Of a stretch of 64,000 bases of DNA, positions 9,258 through 20,407 are shown one piece after another; positions within the stretch are counted from its first letter, which is position 1; each line of letters opens with the position of its first letter. The stretch comes from Selenomonas sp. (GTDB lineage Bacteria; Bacillota; Negativicutes; Selenomonadales; Selenomonadaceae). The DNA is taken from positions 150,843 to 214,842 of the forward strand of contig JAKVOG010000006.1 of assembly GCA_022482925.1 (NCBI GenBank), written 5' to 3'. The position numbers and the translations under genes are program-made. Under the pieces are notes generated by a model. That model was not told where the DNA came from. It was given only the letters and a program-made list of their open reading frames with translations, and did no database searches.

Positions 9258-10370
9258 ATGAAAATATCATGCCCCAAAAACGAACTGGTCAACGCCCTGT
9301 CCATCGTATCAAAGGCCGTAGCCACCAAACCACAAACCCCCATTCTTTCTTGCATTTATCTGAGAGCAGAAAACGGGATATTGGAAATCCAGGCCACCAA
9401 TTATGAAATTGGCCTAGTCACTAAAATACCAGCAGAGATCGAAGAACCGGGACAAATCGCCATAACCGGACGTTATTTCCAGGAAGTTGTTCGCAAGTTA
9501 CCTGGTGATAACGTCAGTATTTCGTTCAACCGGGAAGAGAAGATTGTCCACATCCAGTCCAACCAGGCAAACTTCACTCTGCTCAGCATGAATGCTGCCG
9601 AATTCCCGACCATCAAAGAGATGGAGGGCAACCTGCAGTTCAAGATCAAGGACAATATCCTTCGTTCTTTGGTAAAGAAAACTGTCTTTGCCTGCTCAAA
9701 TGATGAATCACGACCAGTATTTACGGGCTGCTATATGGAAGTTGCAGATACCAGATTCACGATGGCTGCTACCAACACACATCGTCTAGCCGTCAAGTTC
9801 GAGACGTTCGATGACAGCATCGGCAATATCAAAGTCATCGTTCCATCCCGCATCCTGCAGGAACTTCTCCACAATATGACCTCGGAAATCCCGACGGATG
9901 TGACCGTGACCTGCACCTATAACCAGATCAGCTTTGCTTTCGAGAATCTCTATATGACCTCGCGTCTGATTGAAGGAGCTTTCCCGGACTATCATCGCGT
10001 CATCCCACCGGAATTTGCTACAGTCGTCAAGGTTGCAACGGCAGAGTTCAGCTCCGCAGTCGACCGTGTATCGCTGATTTCCCGGTCTGGTGACTACAAC
10101 ATCATCAAGCTGGAATTTGCCAACAACCAGGTGCATATCTCCTCCACCAACCCGGACATCGGTAATGCGGAAGAGTACATTTCGGCTTCGATTGAAGGAC
10201 CAGAGCTTACGATTGCCTTCAATGCCCAGTACATCATGGATGTATTGAAGAATGTGGACAGTGAAAACTGCCAGATCAAGCTGAACCAGCCGCTGTCACC
10301 GGCAGCAATCCGTGAAGCAGACGATGAGAACTACACCTATATCGTTACGCCGGTAAGAACGGCACATTGA
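9258..10370 (+). CDS. dnaN: DNA polymerase III beta subunit (sliding clamp)
   Basis: A 370-residue protein made of three repeated clamp domains (about 1-120, 128-245, 247-370), beginning MKISCPKNELVNAL and ending in the usual proline-rich strand YIVTPVRTAH. As a dimer it encircles DNA and tethers the polymerase. It follows dnaA directly, as in most bacteria, and is followed after 18 bases by yaaA, so dnaN-yaaA-recF-dciA-remB-gyrB reads as one transcription unit with very small gaps. Confidence 0.97.
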   Translation: MKISCPKNELVNALSIVSKAVATKPQTPILSCIYLRAENGILEIQATNYEIGLVTKIPAEIEEPGQIAITGRYFQEVVRKLPGDNVSISFNREEKIVHIQSNQANFTLLSMNAAEFPTIKEMEGNLQFKIKDNILRSLVKKTVFACSNDESRPVFTGCYMEVADTRFTMAATNTHRLAVKFETFDDSIGNIKVIVPSRILQELLHNMTSEIPTDVTVTCTYNQISFAFENLYMTSRLIEGAFPDYHRVIPPEFATVVKVATAEFSSAVDRVSLISRSGDYNIIKLEFANNQVHISSTNPDIGNAEEYISASIEGPELTIAFNAQYIMDVLKNVDSENCQIKLNQPLSPAAIREADDENYTYIVTPVRTAH

Positions 10371-10388
10371 TGACGGGAGGTTATCAAC

Positions 10389-10616
10389 ATGGCTATTGAG
10401 GATATCAGGATTGATACCGAAGAAATCCAGCTGGACCAGTTCCTAAAATGGGCTGGTGTGCTGGCATCGGGCGGTGAAGTAAAGGCTCTGCTGGCCGAAA
10501 ACCGCATCAAACGCAATGGCGAGCTGGAGACAGCCCGCCGGCGCAAGCTTCACATTGGAGATGTCATCGAGATCGAAGGCATGGGTGCCTGGAGAGTGAA
10601 CCGAACAGGAGATTAA
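10389..10616 (+). CDS. yaaA: S4 domain RNA-binding protein YaaA
   Basis: A 75-residue protein consisting of one S4 domain: IQLDQFLKWAGVLASGGEVK, then the NGELETARRRKL turn and GDVIEIEG strand. The S4 fold binds structured RNA, and the gene's fixed place between dnaN and recF is typical of Firmicutes; its exact role is not established. Preceded by a GGGAGG ribosome site. The recF start follows its stop after 4 bases. Confidence 0.93.
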   Translation: MAIEDIRIDTEEIQLDQFLKWAGVLASGGEVKALLAENRIKRNGELETARRRKLHIGDVIEIEGMGAWRVNRTGD

Positions 10617-10620
10617 AAGA

Positions 10621-11724
10621 ATGTTTGTGCGTTCTATTTATCTAAGAAATTATCGGAACTATTCTGAGCTGAAACTGGATTTCGCGCCGGATATCAATGT
10701 GTTCCTGGGCCAGAATGCGCAGGGCAAGACCAATATTATTGAGGCGGTCTACTATGCTTCATTGGGACACTCCCATCGGACGCATACCGATACGGAACTC
10801 ATCCGTTGGGATCAGCCGGCTGGACTGATTCAGCTGGAATTCGAGCGCATGGGGGTGAGCAGCCAGCTGGAATTCCAGTTCAGCCGTGAGAAGCGCCGCC
10901 GCATCCTGATGAACGGGCATCCGATCCGCCCCAAGGAACTGGTCGGCAATATCAATACCGTGTTGTTCTCACCTGAGGACCTATTCCTGATCAAGGGAGC
11001 GCCGGCTGGCCGCCGGCGTTTTTTAGACGGTGAGATCTCGCAGGCCAGCCCGGCCTATTATCATGAGCTGGTCCAGTACAACCGGATCATCACGCAGCGC
11101 AATACGCTGCTGAAGCGTATCCGCGAGCATAAGGCCCGGCCGGATATGCTCGATCTTTGGGATGTTCAGCTGGTTGAGGCGGCTGTGAAGATCACGCATA
11201 AGCGTCAGGAAGCAGTCCGTAAGCTCAATATGCTGGCCAATCTGATGCAGCGCCGGATTTCGGACAATCAGGAGAATTTAGCGATTACCTATGAGATCCA
11301 CGGTCTTGAGGACCCGTCCGTGACAAAAGACCTCGCTTCATGGTATAATAAAGAGCTTGCATCCCATCGGGAGGTGGACATCCTGCGGGGATCGACGAGC
11401 CGTGGACCGCATCATGATGACATCATCCTGACGGTCAACGGCGTAAATCTGCGCTCTTTTGGTTCGCAGGGGCAGCAGCGCACCGGCGTGCTTTCATTGA
11501 AGCTGGCCGAGCTGGAGTTCCTGCGTTCAGAGACGGGCGAATACCCGGTCCTGCTGCTGGACGATGTCATGAGTGAGCTGGATGTGACGCGGCGTCATCA
11601 GTTGATGGCGTTCATCCGCAAGGAGCACATCCAGACGATGATCACAGCAACGGATGAAGCGTATTTCCCGGCCGAGCGTATCGGTACCTACCATTACGTC
11701 CGGGCAGGCAGCATTACGAGGTAA
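10621..11724 (+). CDS. recF: DNA replication and repair protein RecF
   Basis: A 367-residue SMC-like ATPase that acts in RecA loading at single-strand gaps. Walker A GQNAQGKTN is at residues 30-38 after the YLRNYRNY start, the signature motif is FGSQGQQRTGVLSLKLAE, and Walker B is LLLDDVMSELD. Full length. It lies 4 bases after yaaA and 4 bases before the dciA-like gene, whose ribosome site overlaps the recF stop codon. Confidence 0.96.
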   Translation: MFVRSIYLRNYRNYSELKLDFAPDINVFLGQNAQGKTNIIEAVYYASLGHSHRTHTDTELIRWDQPAGLIQLEFERMGVSSQLEFQFSREKRRRILMNGHPIRPKELVGNINTVLFSPEDLFLIKGAPAGRRRFLDGEISQASPAYYHELVQYNRIITQRNTLLKRIREHKARPDMLDLWDVQLVEAAVKITHKRQEAVRKLNMLANLMQRRISDNQENLAITYEIHGLEDPSVTKDLASWYNKELASHREVDILRGSTSRGPHHDDIILTVNGVNLRSFGSQGQQRTGVLSLKLAELEFLRSETGEYPVLLLDDVMSELDVTRRHQLMAFIRKEHIQTMITATDEAYFPAERIGTYHYVRAGSITR

Positions 11725-11728
11725 GAAT

Positions 11729-12691
11729 ATGGCGAAGCGTTCACCCGGTCTTGAACCACCGAAAAGCATCATTCGCAAAACGATCCATTCGCTGGGCAAG
11801 GTTCCGGAGAAGAAATACTATATGCACTGGGTGCTTTGGCATTGGGGCGACATCGTTGGTGAGTTCATCGCCAGGCATGCGGAGCCACAGGGAATCCGTA
11901 AGGATGTCCTGTATCTCTACTGCTATAATGCCGCCCTGCGCAATGAGCTGCAGATGATGATGCCGCAGATTGTCCAGCAGGTCAACAACTATGCCGGCCA
12001 GCAGATGATCACAGGTATTGTGTTCTGCAGGCGTTGGGAGAAGCCGGACTCGGAAGGAATCGATGAGATCCGGCTGGCCCATCAGGCCAAAGAAGAAGAT
12101 CTGGGGCGTGAGCGCCGCAAGGTCAGCCTGACTGATGAGGAAATGCAGCAGGCAGCGGCTATCGGCACGCAGGTGGAAGATCAGGAACTGGGCGAAAAAG
12201 TCCGTTCCCTGTATCGGAAACACCTGCAGATGCAGAAGCTGCGTCGCCAGCAGGACTGGCATCCCTGTGCGGAATGCGGCAGCCTGTGCCCGCCGGAGCG
12301 GAAGCTCTGCCCCATCTGTGCGTCCCGTCAGCGGGAAAAGCTCAACGAAGCCATCCGGCAGGTGCTGCGGGATATTCCCTGGGCGCATTGCAAGGAAGTC
12401 CAGGAGTATGTACCGGCCTGTACGCCGAAGCTCCTGAATGATCAGCGGTCGGCAATGGTACAGCAGCTGGCCCGCGAGGTGGATGTCAGTGATACCGAAA
12501 GCATCAAGGCCAGGAACCTGGTCATGCTTTACCGCTGTCTGCCACCAGAGCAGCTGACGGAAGAAGAGATCAAGCGGTCGCTTTACCGTCTGCGGTTTAA
12601 TCTGCACCGTCCCAGGGACTATAAGGCACCGAAGCGTTACTCGGTTATTCCTTTGGGCAGGAAAGGGACAAAAGACAGGAGGCAGACCTGA
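11729..12691 (+). CDS. DciA-like DUF721 protein with C-terminal zinc ribbon
   Basis: A 320-residue protein whose first 110 residues form a DUF721/DciA domain (LHWVLWHWGDIVG-like centre, then VLYLYCYNAALRNEL). DciA loads the replicative helicase in bacteria lacking DnaC or DnaI. The middle is charged and probably helical, and is followed by a four-cysteine zinc ribbon (CAECGSLCP and LCPICAS) and a C-terminal helical region. Most DUF721 proteins are far shorter, so the extension is notable. The frame opens further upstream inside recF, but the ATG at 11729 is preceded by ACGAGG. The stop overlaps the remB start (TGATG). Confidence 0.85.
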   Translation: MAKRSPGLEPPKSIIRKTIHSLGKVPEKKYYMHWVLWHWGDIVGEFIARHAEPQGIRKDVLYLYCYNAALRNELQMMMPQIVQQVNNYAGQQMITGIVFCRRWEKPDSEGIDEIRLAHQAKEEDLGRERRKVSLTDEEMQQAAAIGTQVEDQELGEKVRSLYRKHLQMQKLRRQQDWHPCAECGSLCPPERKLCPICASRQREKLNEAIRQVLRDIPWAHCKEVQEYVPACTPKLLNDQRSAMVQQLAREVDVSDTESIKARNLVMLYRCLPPEQLTEEEIKRSLYRLRFNLHRPRDYKAPKRYSVIPLGRKGTKDRRQT

Positions 12692-12978
12692 TGTTTCTTC
12701 ACTTAGGCAATGGTGTTTCCGTAAGAACCAAAGATGTGATTGCAATCAGCGATTATGCATTATTTCAGGATGGCCCCGGCAAAGAACTGCTGGAGCATCA
12801 TAAGGCAACTGGCCTGCTGGTCAGCACGCGGCCTGCGGGCGATGCAACGCCCATAAAATCGCTGATTCTGACAAAAGACAAGACCTACCTGTCTGTTATA
12901 TCGCCCCTCACGTTGAAGCGGCGTTCACAGCAGGTTTATGATACATTGGATAACGATAGAACCGACGAGATAGAATGA
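12691..12978 (+). CDS. remB: Extracellular matrix regulator RemB family (DUF370-type)
   Basis: A 95-residue protein starting MFLHLGNGVSVRTKDVIAI, the pattern of YaaB/RemB proteins found between recF and gyrB. In Bacillus RemA and RemB act as DNA-binding regulators of biofilm matrix genes. Its start overlaps the stop of the preceding gene, and gyrB follows after 18 bases. This one has a C-terminal acidic tail after the TLKRRSQQVYD helix. Confidence 0.85.
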   Translation: MFLHLGNGVSVRTKDVIAISDYALFQDGPGKELLEHHKATGLLVSTRPAGDATPIKSLILTKDKTYLSVISPLTLKRRSQQVYDTLDNDRTDEIE

Positions 12979-15036
<2,058 letters not shown>

Positions 15037-15065
15037 TTTTTCGGGATCAATCCAGCAGATTCTGC

Positions 15066-15094
15066 TTGTATATTCCAGAAAAAAATGCTATAGT
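15066..15094 (+). promoter_or_regulatory. Promoter of the riboswitch-terC-htpX unit
   Basis: TTGTAT (15066-15071), a 17-base spacer, and TATAGT (15089-15094) preceded by TGC, an extended -10 element. It is placed immediately upstream of the riboswitch, so transcription would start around 15101. Confidence 0.75.
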
Positions 15095-15099
15095 ATCTC

Positions 15100-15190
15100 A
15101 TATAGAGAATCCCGTACAAGGGGAGTAGCTGAACGGTCAGATATCGTCAATACGGTGCATGGCACCCGGTATGGCCGACTAATTAGTAAG
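15100..15190 (+). ncRNA. yybP-ykoY manganese riboswitch
   Basis: Contains the signature CAAGGGGAGTAGCTGAACGG (15118-15137), followed by the second conserved segment around CACCCGGTATGGCCGACT, which matches the yybP-ykoY aptamer. This class binds Mn2+ and usually turns on export or detoxification genes, TerC-family membrane proteins being common targets. The downstream gene here is TerC-type, and a strong terminator lies directly after the aptamer, which suggests control by transcription termination. Confidence 0.85.
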
Positions 15191-15191
15191 C

Positions 15192-15245
15192 AAGACCTTG
15201 TCTTACAGGCAGCTTTTTAGCTGTATGCAAGACAAGGTCTTTTTT
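15192..15245 (+). terminator. Riboswitch expression-platform terminator
   Basis: A perfect 13-bp stem, AAGACCTTGTCTT (15192-15204) with AAGACAAGGTCTT (15229-15241), followed by a run of T. A smaller inner hairpin (CAGCTTTTTAGCTG) lies in its loop. It ends 37 bases before terC, the right place for Mn-dependent antitermination. Confidence 0.88.
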
Positions 15246-15282
15246 AGAATCATGAATAACGAAGAAGAAGTGATCGTAGAAA

Positions 15283-15987
15283 ATGGATAATTTATTTACA
15301 GGGATGTTTACACCGGAGTGGCTGGCGGCTCTCTCAGGGATACTGCTGCTGGATCTGCTGCTGTCAGGCGATAATGCGATACTTATCGCCCTGGCCTGCA
15401 AGAACCTGCCGAAGCATAACCGGCGCAAGGCCATCCTGATCGGTGGATTCGGTGCGGTATTCATCCGCATCGTCTGCACCCTCTTTGCCACCGGTCTGCT
15501 GGCTGCTCCGTATATTGAGTGCATCGGTGGTGCGGCTCTCCTGTATATCGCCGTGAAGCTGGTCACAGACCACAACGATGGCGGGGATGAGGACACTGGC
15601 AGTCAGCCAGCTACACTGGGGGCGGCTGTTCGCACGATACTCATTGCGGATTTCATCATGAGCATCGACAATATCCTGTCTCTGGCCGGCGTGGCTAATA
15701 CTGTGCCACAGGGAAAATGGAGCCTGATCATCTGCGGGCTCATGATCTCCATCCCTATCGTACTGTTTGGTGCCCAGATATTCCTGATGATCATGCTGAA
15801 AATCCCGGCACTGATCTATGCAGGTGCCGCTATTCTTGGCTGGACGGCTGCCGAGCTGATGACCGGCGATCAGGCCGTTGGCATCTATCTGGCGGAATAC
15901 GCTATTTATCTGAAAATCCTGTTTGTCGCTGCCGTTCTCGGCATTGGCTATACAATCAATCACAGTAAAAGGAGTGATTTACGATGA
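15283..15987 (+). CDS. TerC family integral membrane protein
   Basis: A 234-residue protein with about seven membrane segments and the TerC signature [16 protein letters not shown] (residues 23-38), repeated in the second half as [15 protein letters not shown]; the acidic residues within these segments are thought to bind metal ions. YjbE/YkoY-type relatives export Mn2+ or load it onto secreted enzymes. Control by the upstream Mn riboswitch supports a role in manganese handling. Its stop overlaps the htpX start by four bases (ATGA), so the two are translated together. Confidence 0.88.
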   Translation: MDNLFTGMFTPEWLAALSGILLLDLLLSGDNAILIALACKNLPKHNRRKAILIGGFGAVFIRIVCTLFATGLLAAPYIECIGGAALLYIAVKLVTDHNDGGDEDTGSQPATLGAAVRTILIADFIMSIDNILSLAGVANTVPQGKWSLIICGLMISIPIVLFGAQIFLMIMLKIPALIYAGAAILGWTAAELMTGDQAVGIYLAEYAIYLKILFVAAVLGIGYTINHSKRSDLR

Positions 15988-16844
15988 TGAACAATCTTAA
16001 GACTTTAATGCTGATGGTACTGCTTGGTGCAATCATGATCTTCATTGGCGGACTTGTGGGCGGCCGCACCGGCATGATGTTCATGCTGATGATATCCCTT
16101 GGCATGAATATCTTTTCCTACTGGTTCAGCGATACGATGGTGCTGAAGATGTATGGTGCCCGGGAGGTTACCAGGGAAGAATCCCCTAACCTCTATAATC
16201 TGGTTGAGCAGCTGGCTGCCAATGCCCAGCTGCCGATGCCAAGGGTCTGCATCATTGAGTCCGATGTGCCGAATGCCTTCGCAACCGGCCGTAATCCGTC
16301 CCATGCGGCGGTAGCGGTGACGACCGGTATCATGCAGGTCCTGGACTATAATGAGCTGGCTGGTGTACTTGGTCATGAGCTCTCCCATGTCAAGAACCGT
16401 GATATCCTGACGTCGACGATTGCAGCGATGATGGCCAATGTCATCACCTACGCGGCGCAGTTCATGGCGTTCTTTGGCGGCAGGTCGGATGATGATGACG
16501 GTGGCAATCCGATTGCGGCTATCGCTATGGTCATACTGGCTCCGATTGCGGCCATGCTTATCCAGATGGCGATTTCCCGTTCCCGCGAGTATGAGGCTGA
16601 CCATGATGGCGGCGTCATCTGCGGGAATCCAAACAATCTGGCGGATGCCCTGGAAAAGATCGAGTACTATGCGACCAATGCCCAGCCGATGCGCGATGCA
16701 ACTCCGGCTACGGCGCATATGTTCATCATCAATCCGCTCAAAGGCAGCGGCGCGGCGCTGGCCAATTTGTTCAGTACTCACCCGCAGACTGCGGAGCGTA
16801 TTGCCCGTCTGCGTCAGCAGGCTACTGAGATGCATATCCGTTAA
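15984..16844 (+). CDS. htpX: Membrane zinc metalloprotease HtpX
   Basis: A 286-residue M48-family protease of the inner membrane, involved in quality control of damaged membrane proteins. Two N-terminal membrane segments (about 7-27 and 33-50) are followed by the catalytic HELSH motif ([14 protein letters not shown]), two more membrane segments, and the [10 protein letters not shown] motif carrying the third zinc ligand. Translational coupling to terC puts it under the same Mn riboswitch. The 3' end is followed by an intrinsic terminator. Confidence 0.95.
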   Translation: MMNNLKTLMLMVLLGAIMIFIGGLVGGRTGMMFMLMISLGMNIFSYWFSDTMVLKMYGAREVTREESPNLYNLVEQLAANAQLPMPRVCIIESDVPNAFATGRNPSHAAVAVTTGIMQVLDYNELAGVLGHELSHVKNRDILTSTIAAMMANVITYAAQFMAFFGGRSDDDDGGNPIAAIAMVILAPIAAMLIQMAISRSREYEADHDGGVICGNPNNLADALEKIEYYATNAQPMRDATPATAHMFIINPLKGSGAALANLFSTHPQTAERIARLRQQATEMHIR

Positions 16845-16868
16845 AAAATCGTATGACTATATAAAAAA

Positions 16869-16910
16869 CGGGGCTGTTGCACGTAATGTGACGTGCAGCA
16901 GTCCTTTTTC
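16869..16910 (+). terminator. Intrinsic terminator after htpX
   Basis: A 14-bp stem, GGGCTGTTGCACGT (16871-16884) with ACGTGCAGCAGTCC (16891-16904), followed by TTTTT. Related stems recur at 18706, 54200 and 55024. Confidence 0.85.
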
Positions 16911-16924
16911 ATGTGCAAAAAGAT

Positions 16925-16952
16925 AATCCCGGGGCTTGAATGCCCCGGGATT
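16925..16952. repeat. Perfect 11-bp inverted repeat at the left of the IS1182-type element
   Basis: AATCCCGGGGC (16925-16935), a 6-base loop, and GCCCCGGGATT (16942-16952). It lies 17 bases before the transposase start. It could be a terminator shielding the transposase from outside transcription, a common feature of insertion sequences, or part of the element end. There is no T-run. Confidence 0.7.
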
Positions 16953-16969
16953 AGGTGTAGAATTTAGAT

Positions 16970-18595
16970 ATGCTCAAACCAAATTCACAGAAAGATTATA
17001 CGTCTTTAGGAGGAAGTTATCAAGTATTTCTTCCTTTAAATCTTGAGTTTCAGGTTAGCAAAGATGACGCCGTCCGCCTGCTTCGTCACTGTATTGGAGG
17101 TATGGATATTACGGCACTGGAAAAGACCTATCAGCGGATAGATCGAAATTTGGCGTCGCCAAGGCAGATGCTGGCCATCGTTGTTTATGCCGGGATGAAT
17201 CATATCTTCAGTTCCCGCAGGATAGAGCTTGCCTGCAAGCGGGATATCAATTTTATGTATCTGCTGGAAGATAAGCCTGTGCCTGACCATACAACCATTG
17301 CCCGGTTCCGTTCCAAGCATCTGGCATCCTGCATCAAGGAACTGTTTGCCCAAATGGATTTCATGCTGGAAGAAGCTGGAGCCATTTCCCTGCAGGATAT
17401 TTTCATCGATGGAACAAAAATCGAATCCGTTGCCAACAAGTATAAGTTTGTCTGGAAAAAGTCTGTCCAGAAGAATCAGTCCAAGCTTATGGAAAAATTG
17501 CCGGACTTCGTAGACAAAGCCAGGGAAGAATTTTCTGTTTCCCTCGCTCACGGCAAAGAAATCCACCTGCACCAGCTAAAGAAGCTGCGCCGCAAGTTGA
17601 AAGCCCGGCAGAAAGAGCAGGGACTCCAGTTTGTCCATGGAATCGGGAAACGCAAAACCAGCCTGCAGAAAACCTTGGAACAGCTGGATGAGTTCATCGC
17701 CCGGCTCAAGAAATACAATAAATACCTGCACATCATGGGAAACCGCAACAGCTTTGCCAAAACGGACACAGATGCCACCTTCATGCGGATGAAAGAGGAT
17801 GCCATGAAAAACGGCCAGCTAAAGCCTGCCTATAACATCCAATACGGTACGGATTCCGAATTTGTTACCTGGGCCACGGTAGGGCCGCAGCCAACGGACA
17901 CGACAACCTTGATTCCCTTTTTGCAGGAAATGGAACGCTATCCCCACAAGCGCTACCGTAATGTTGTGGCAGATGCTGGCTATGAGAGCGAGGAGAACTA
18001 CCTTTATCTTGAAACAAACCAGCAGCGTTCCTTTATAAAGCCAAACAACTACGAGAAGAGCAAGACACGAAAATGGAAACAGGACATTGGCCGCAAGGAA
18101 AACATGACCTATCTGGCCGACGCGGATGCCTATCTCTGTGCCCAAGGCAGGAAGTTGACCGTAACCAAGGAATTTATCCGCAAAAGCAAAAACGGCTTTC
18201 AAAGCCAGATAACCCATTACAGTTGTGAGCATTGCAAGGATTGTCCAGTAAAGAGTCAATGTATACACGGAAATCACTGTAAGGCTCCACTAGAAGAACG
18301 AATCAAGAATATAGAAATATCCAAACGGTTCCAACGCCAGCGGCAGGAAGATTTGAAACGGTTAACCTCGCCGGAAGGCATCCAGTTGCGGGTAAATCGC
18401 AGTATTCAGGCAGAAGGAGCCTTTGCCATGGTAAAAGCAGATATGACCTTCCGCCGATTCTTAACCCGTGGCAATAAAAATGTCCTTGTGGAAACGATGC
18501 TGCTGGCGATGGCTTATAACATTCAAAAGCTGCACTGCAAAATACAGGCAGAAAAGCTTAACCGGCACCGAATCCCTGTGGATAACGCTGCTTAA
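16970..18595 (+). CDS. IS1182-family transposase
   Basis: A 541-residue DDE transposase. The N-terminal helical DUF772 region contains MDITALEKTYQRIDRN and DHTTIARFR; the catalytic core begins with FIDGTKIES, continues with VVADAGYESEENY, and ends with the zinc-binding cysteine region CEHCKDCPVKSQCIHG and the YNIQKLHCKIQ tail. The frame is intact, so it may still be active. I could not recognise matching terminal inverted repeats, so the limits of the element are not given. It lies between htpX and a shortened DUF192 gene. Confidence 0.88.
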   Translation: MLKPNSQKDYTSLGGSYQVFLPLNLEFQVSKDDAVRLLRHCIGGMDITALEKTYQRIDRNLASPRQMLAIVVYAGMNHIFSSRRIELACKRDINFMYLLEDKPVPDHTTIARFRSKHLASCIKELFAQMDFMLEEAGAISLQDIFIDGTKIESVANKYKFVWKKSVQKNQSKLMEKLPDFVDKAREEFSVSLAHGKEIHLHQLKKLRRKLKARQKEQGLQFVHGIGKRKTSLQKTLEQLDEFIARLKKYNKYLHIMGNRNSFAKTDTDATFMRMKEDAMKNGQLKPAYNIQYGTDSEFVTWATVGPQPTDTTTLIPFLQEMERYPHKRYRNVVADAGYESEENYLYLETNQQRSFIKPNNYEKSKTRKWKQDIGRKENMTYLADADAYLCAQGRKLTVTKEFIRKSKNGFQSQITHYSCEHCKDCPVKSQCIHGNHCKAPLEERIKNIEISKRFQRQRQEDLKRLTSPEGIQLRVNRSIQAEGAFAMVKADMTFRRFLTRGNKNVLVETMLLAMAYNIQKLHCKIQAEKLNRHRIPVDNAA

Positions 18596-18604
18596 AAAAT
18601 CAAA

Positions 18605-18662
18605 GAGCGCAAGAAACAAAGACGATTTTCAGATCGTCTGGTGTCTTGCGCTCAAAATTTTT
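18605..18662 (+). terminator. Hairpin terminator after the transposase
   Basis: GAGCGCAAGA (18605-18614) pairs with TCTTGCGCTC (18644-18653), with an inner GACGAT/ATCGTC stem, followed by AAAATTTTT. It begins 9 bases after the transposase stop. Confidence 0.7.
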
Positions 18663-18705
18663 ATGTTTTGCTCTTAAATTAGGATATTGACAGGTTTAAT
18701 AGCAA

Positions 18706-18751
18706 AAGGGGCTGTGCATAAGTGATTTTTTACTCATGCAACAGCCCCTTC
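18706..18751. terminator. Terminator-like hairpin overlapping the start of the DUF192 frame
   Basis: AAGGGGCTGT-GCAT pairs with ATGC-AACAGCCCCTT across a T-rich loop. The arm sequence resembles the htpX terminator stem. Because it contains the only ATG of the DUF192 frame, it argues that the present start of that gene is not natural. Confidence 0.55.
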
Positions 18752-19029
18752 TTACCCGTCTGCGCGGCCTGATGGGCCGCAGATCACTGGCTGATGGGCA
18801 GGGATTGCTCATTGCTCCCTGCAGCAGCATCCATATGTGCTTTATGCGGTTTGCCATCGATGCGGTCTATATCGATCGTGACTATGAGATTCTGAAGATC
18901 GTATCCGGGCTGCGCCCATGGCTAGGCCTGTCATGGTGCTCCGGTGCCTGGGCCGTGATTGAACTAAAAAACGGTGAGGCCATGAAGTATGGACTCACCG
19001 TTGGTGACAGGTTCAATCGTTCCAGGTGA
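18736..19029 (+). pseudogene. DUF192 protein, probably 5'-truncated
   Basis: A 97-residue frame matching the core of DUF192 proteins: LRGLMGRRSLADGQGLLI, PCSSIHMCFMRFAIDAVYID, and a C-terminal VIELKNGEAMKYGLTVGD. Family members normally have about 20-30 more residues before the RLRGLM segment. No ribosome site precedes the ATG, which lies inside a terminator-like hairpin just after the IS1182-type element. The most likely history is loss of the 5' end during insertion or rearrangement. Its 3' end overlaps the convergent tadG-like gene by 17 bases. Function of the family is unknown. Confidence 0.65.
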
Positions 19030-20298
19030 TGCCGGAAGGATCGTTTGTGAGGGTTACGGTAGTGGTGCCGGAGGTGCTGCCACCGCTGCTATCAGTTCCA
19101 GAAAAATTCTCATAGCGATAGTGTCCTTCGCCACCACGAAGATCAATGTTAGTGGCTGCAATCGTTCCACTAAAAGTTCCTTTATTTGCGTTGATAGCAA
19201 CTGTTCCGTTATTAGGAGCATATATAATACCACGAAGAGTACAAGCCTTAGATTGAGAATAATCTATACTGATAGTGGTTGCACCTTCGGCATAGATTAT
19301 GACTGGTCGTCGGGAATTTGCGTTTACGTGAACGTTGACTGTTCCTGAATTCGGTCCCATGTATACATATACAGGTGAATTAATATCACCGGGTATTTCG
19401 GCATTGATATCGAATGAAGAAATGTTATCAAAATATAGAACTGAATTATCCGTGGCTGATATATCTGTATTGGTGAGGTTTTGCCCAGATTGGTTTTTTT
19501 GCGGCATAGTTTTTATGTATTTGCCAAATGCTGATAAATCAAAGGGGAGATACTTAGCTGAATATGAGTACCCAGCTGTCGTTGTCTTGCCTGTATTATC
19601 ATCATATTGAGCTACATCTTTTTTTAGTGCATCGCTAACACTGATTTTTTCATCCTTAGCTTTTTGTGTAAAAAATCTGTTTAAGTCTGATTGTGTGCTG
19701 TAGGCTAGTTTTTCGTATTTATAACTAGTATCATTAGTGCCATCGCCGTTTGTGTATATAATACCACCATCAAAAGTTGAGACAATTCGATCCGGATTAC
19801 TTAAATGATCCGGATTGTCAATTGAATTAACTTCGGTTAAGTTTTTTTCAAATATTAATAGATGTTGGAATGGTCCATTAGGTATTGCAGCGATGCTTTC
19901 AACCGGAACTGTGAAGGTATCTTTTCATAGAATGCTTTCAGAAAGTAAAGCGGTACATCTTTCTGTAGTGCAACACGGTAGTAGGTGACGCTATCTTTGC
20001 TTTTCGCCTGATAGTTTGGATGGACGACTTCGTCTTCCTCCAGGTTCTTTGCACTGCCGGTCAGATATTGTCCTGCCATTGCATCGGCTTTGGGGTGGCT
20101 GCTTACTTTCTCTGCATTGTCGGCATAGGCATGAGCTCCGGCTATGGCGGCGGCATCCGCGGCATTCTGCAGCCGGGAACGCTGGACATAGATATTGCCC
20201 AGATCGACAGCCAGACCAGTGGCACAGATCAGCATTGGCAGAGCCAGCGCTGTAAGGACCAATATGGCTCCTTTTTGACGCAGCGTATTTCGTATCAT
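19013..20298 (-). pseudogene. TadG-like secreted protein with Gly/Asn-rich beta region (frameshifted)
   Basis: The N-terminal 147 residues (20298 down to about 19925) match TadE/TadG-like Flp pilus proteins: a short basic start, the KGAILVLTALALPMLICATGLAVDLGNIYVQR membrane segment (quoted in two parts: GAILVLTALALPM and AVDLGNIYVQR), then LQNAADAAAIAGAHA. The frame then breaks near 19922-19926 in an A run. After one base is supplied, an uninterrupted frame of about 300 codons follows, including strands such as VYVYMGPNSGTVNV and LRGIIYAPNNG, typical of a repeated beta-structure, and a Gly-Ser linker. No other tad genes are nearby. Whether the break is real or an error cannot be told. Confidence 0.7.
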
Positions 20299-20407
20299 AT
20301 CATGACCTCTTTTTCGACAGCAACAATAATTTATTTTATAATATCATTCTAATATTTATTAGGACAATAGTCTAGTACTTATCCAGTGTAATTTTGTATA
20401 AATTAAA

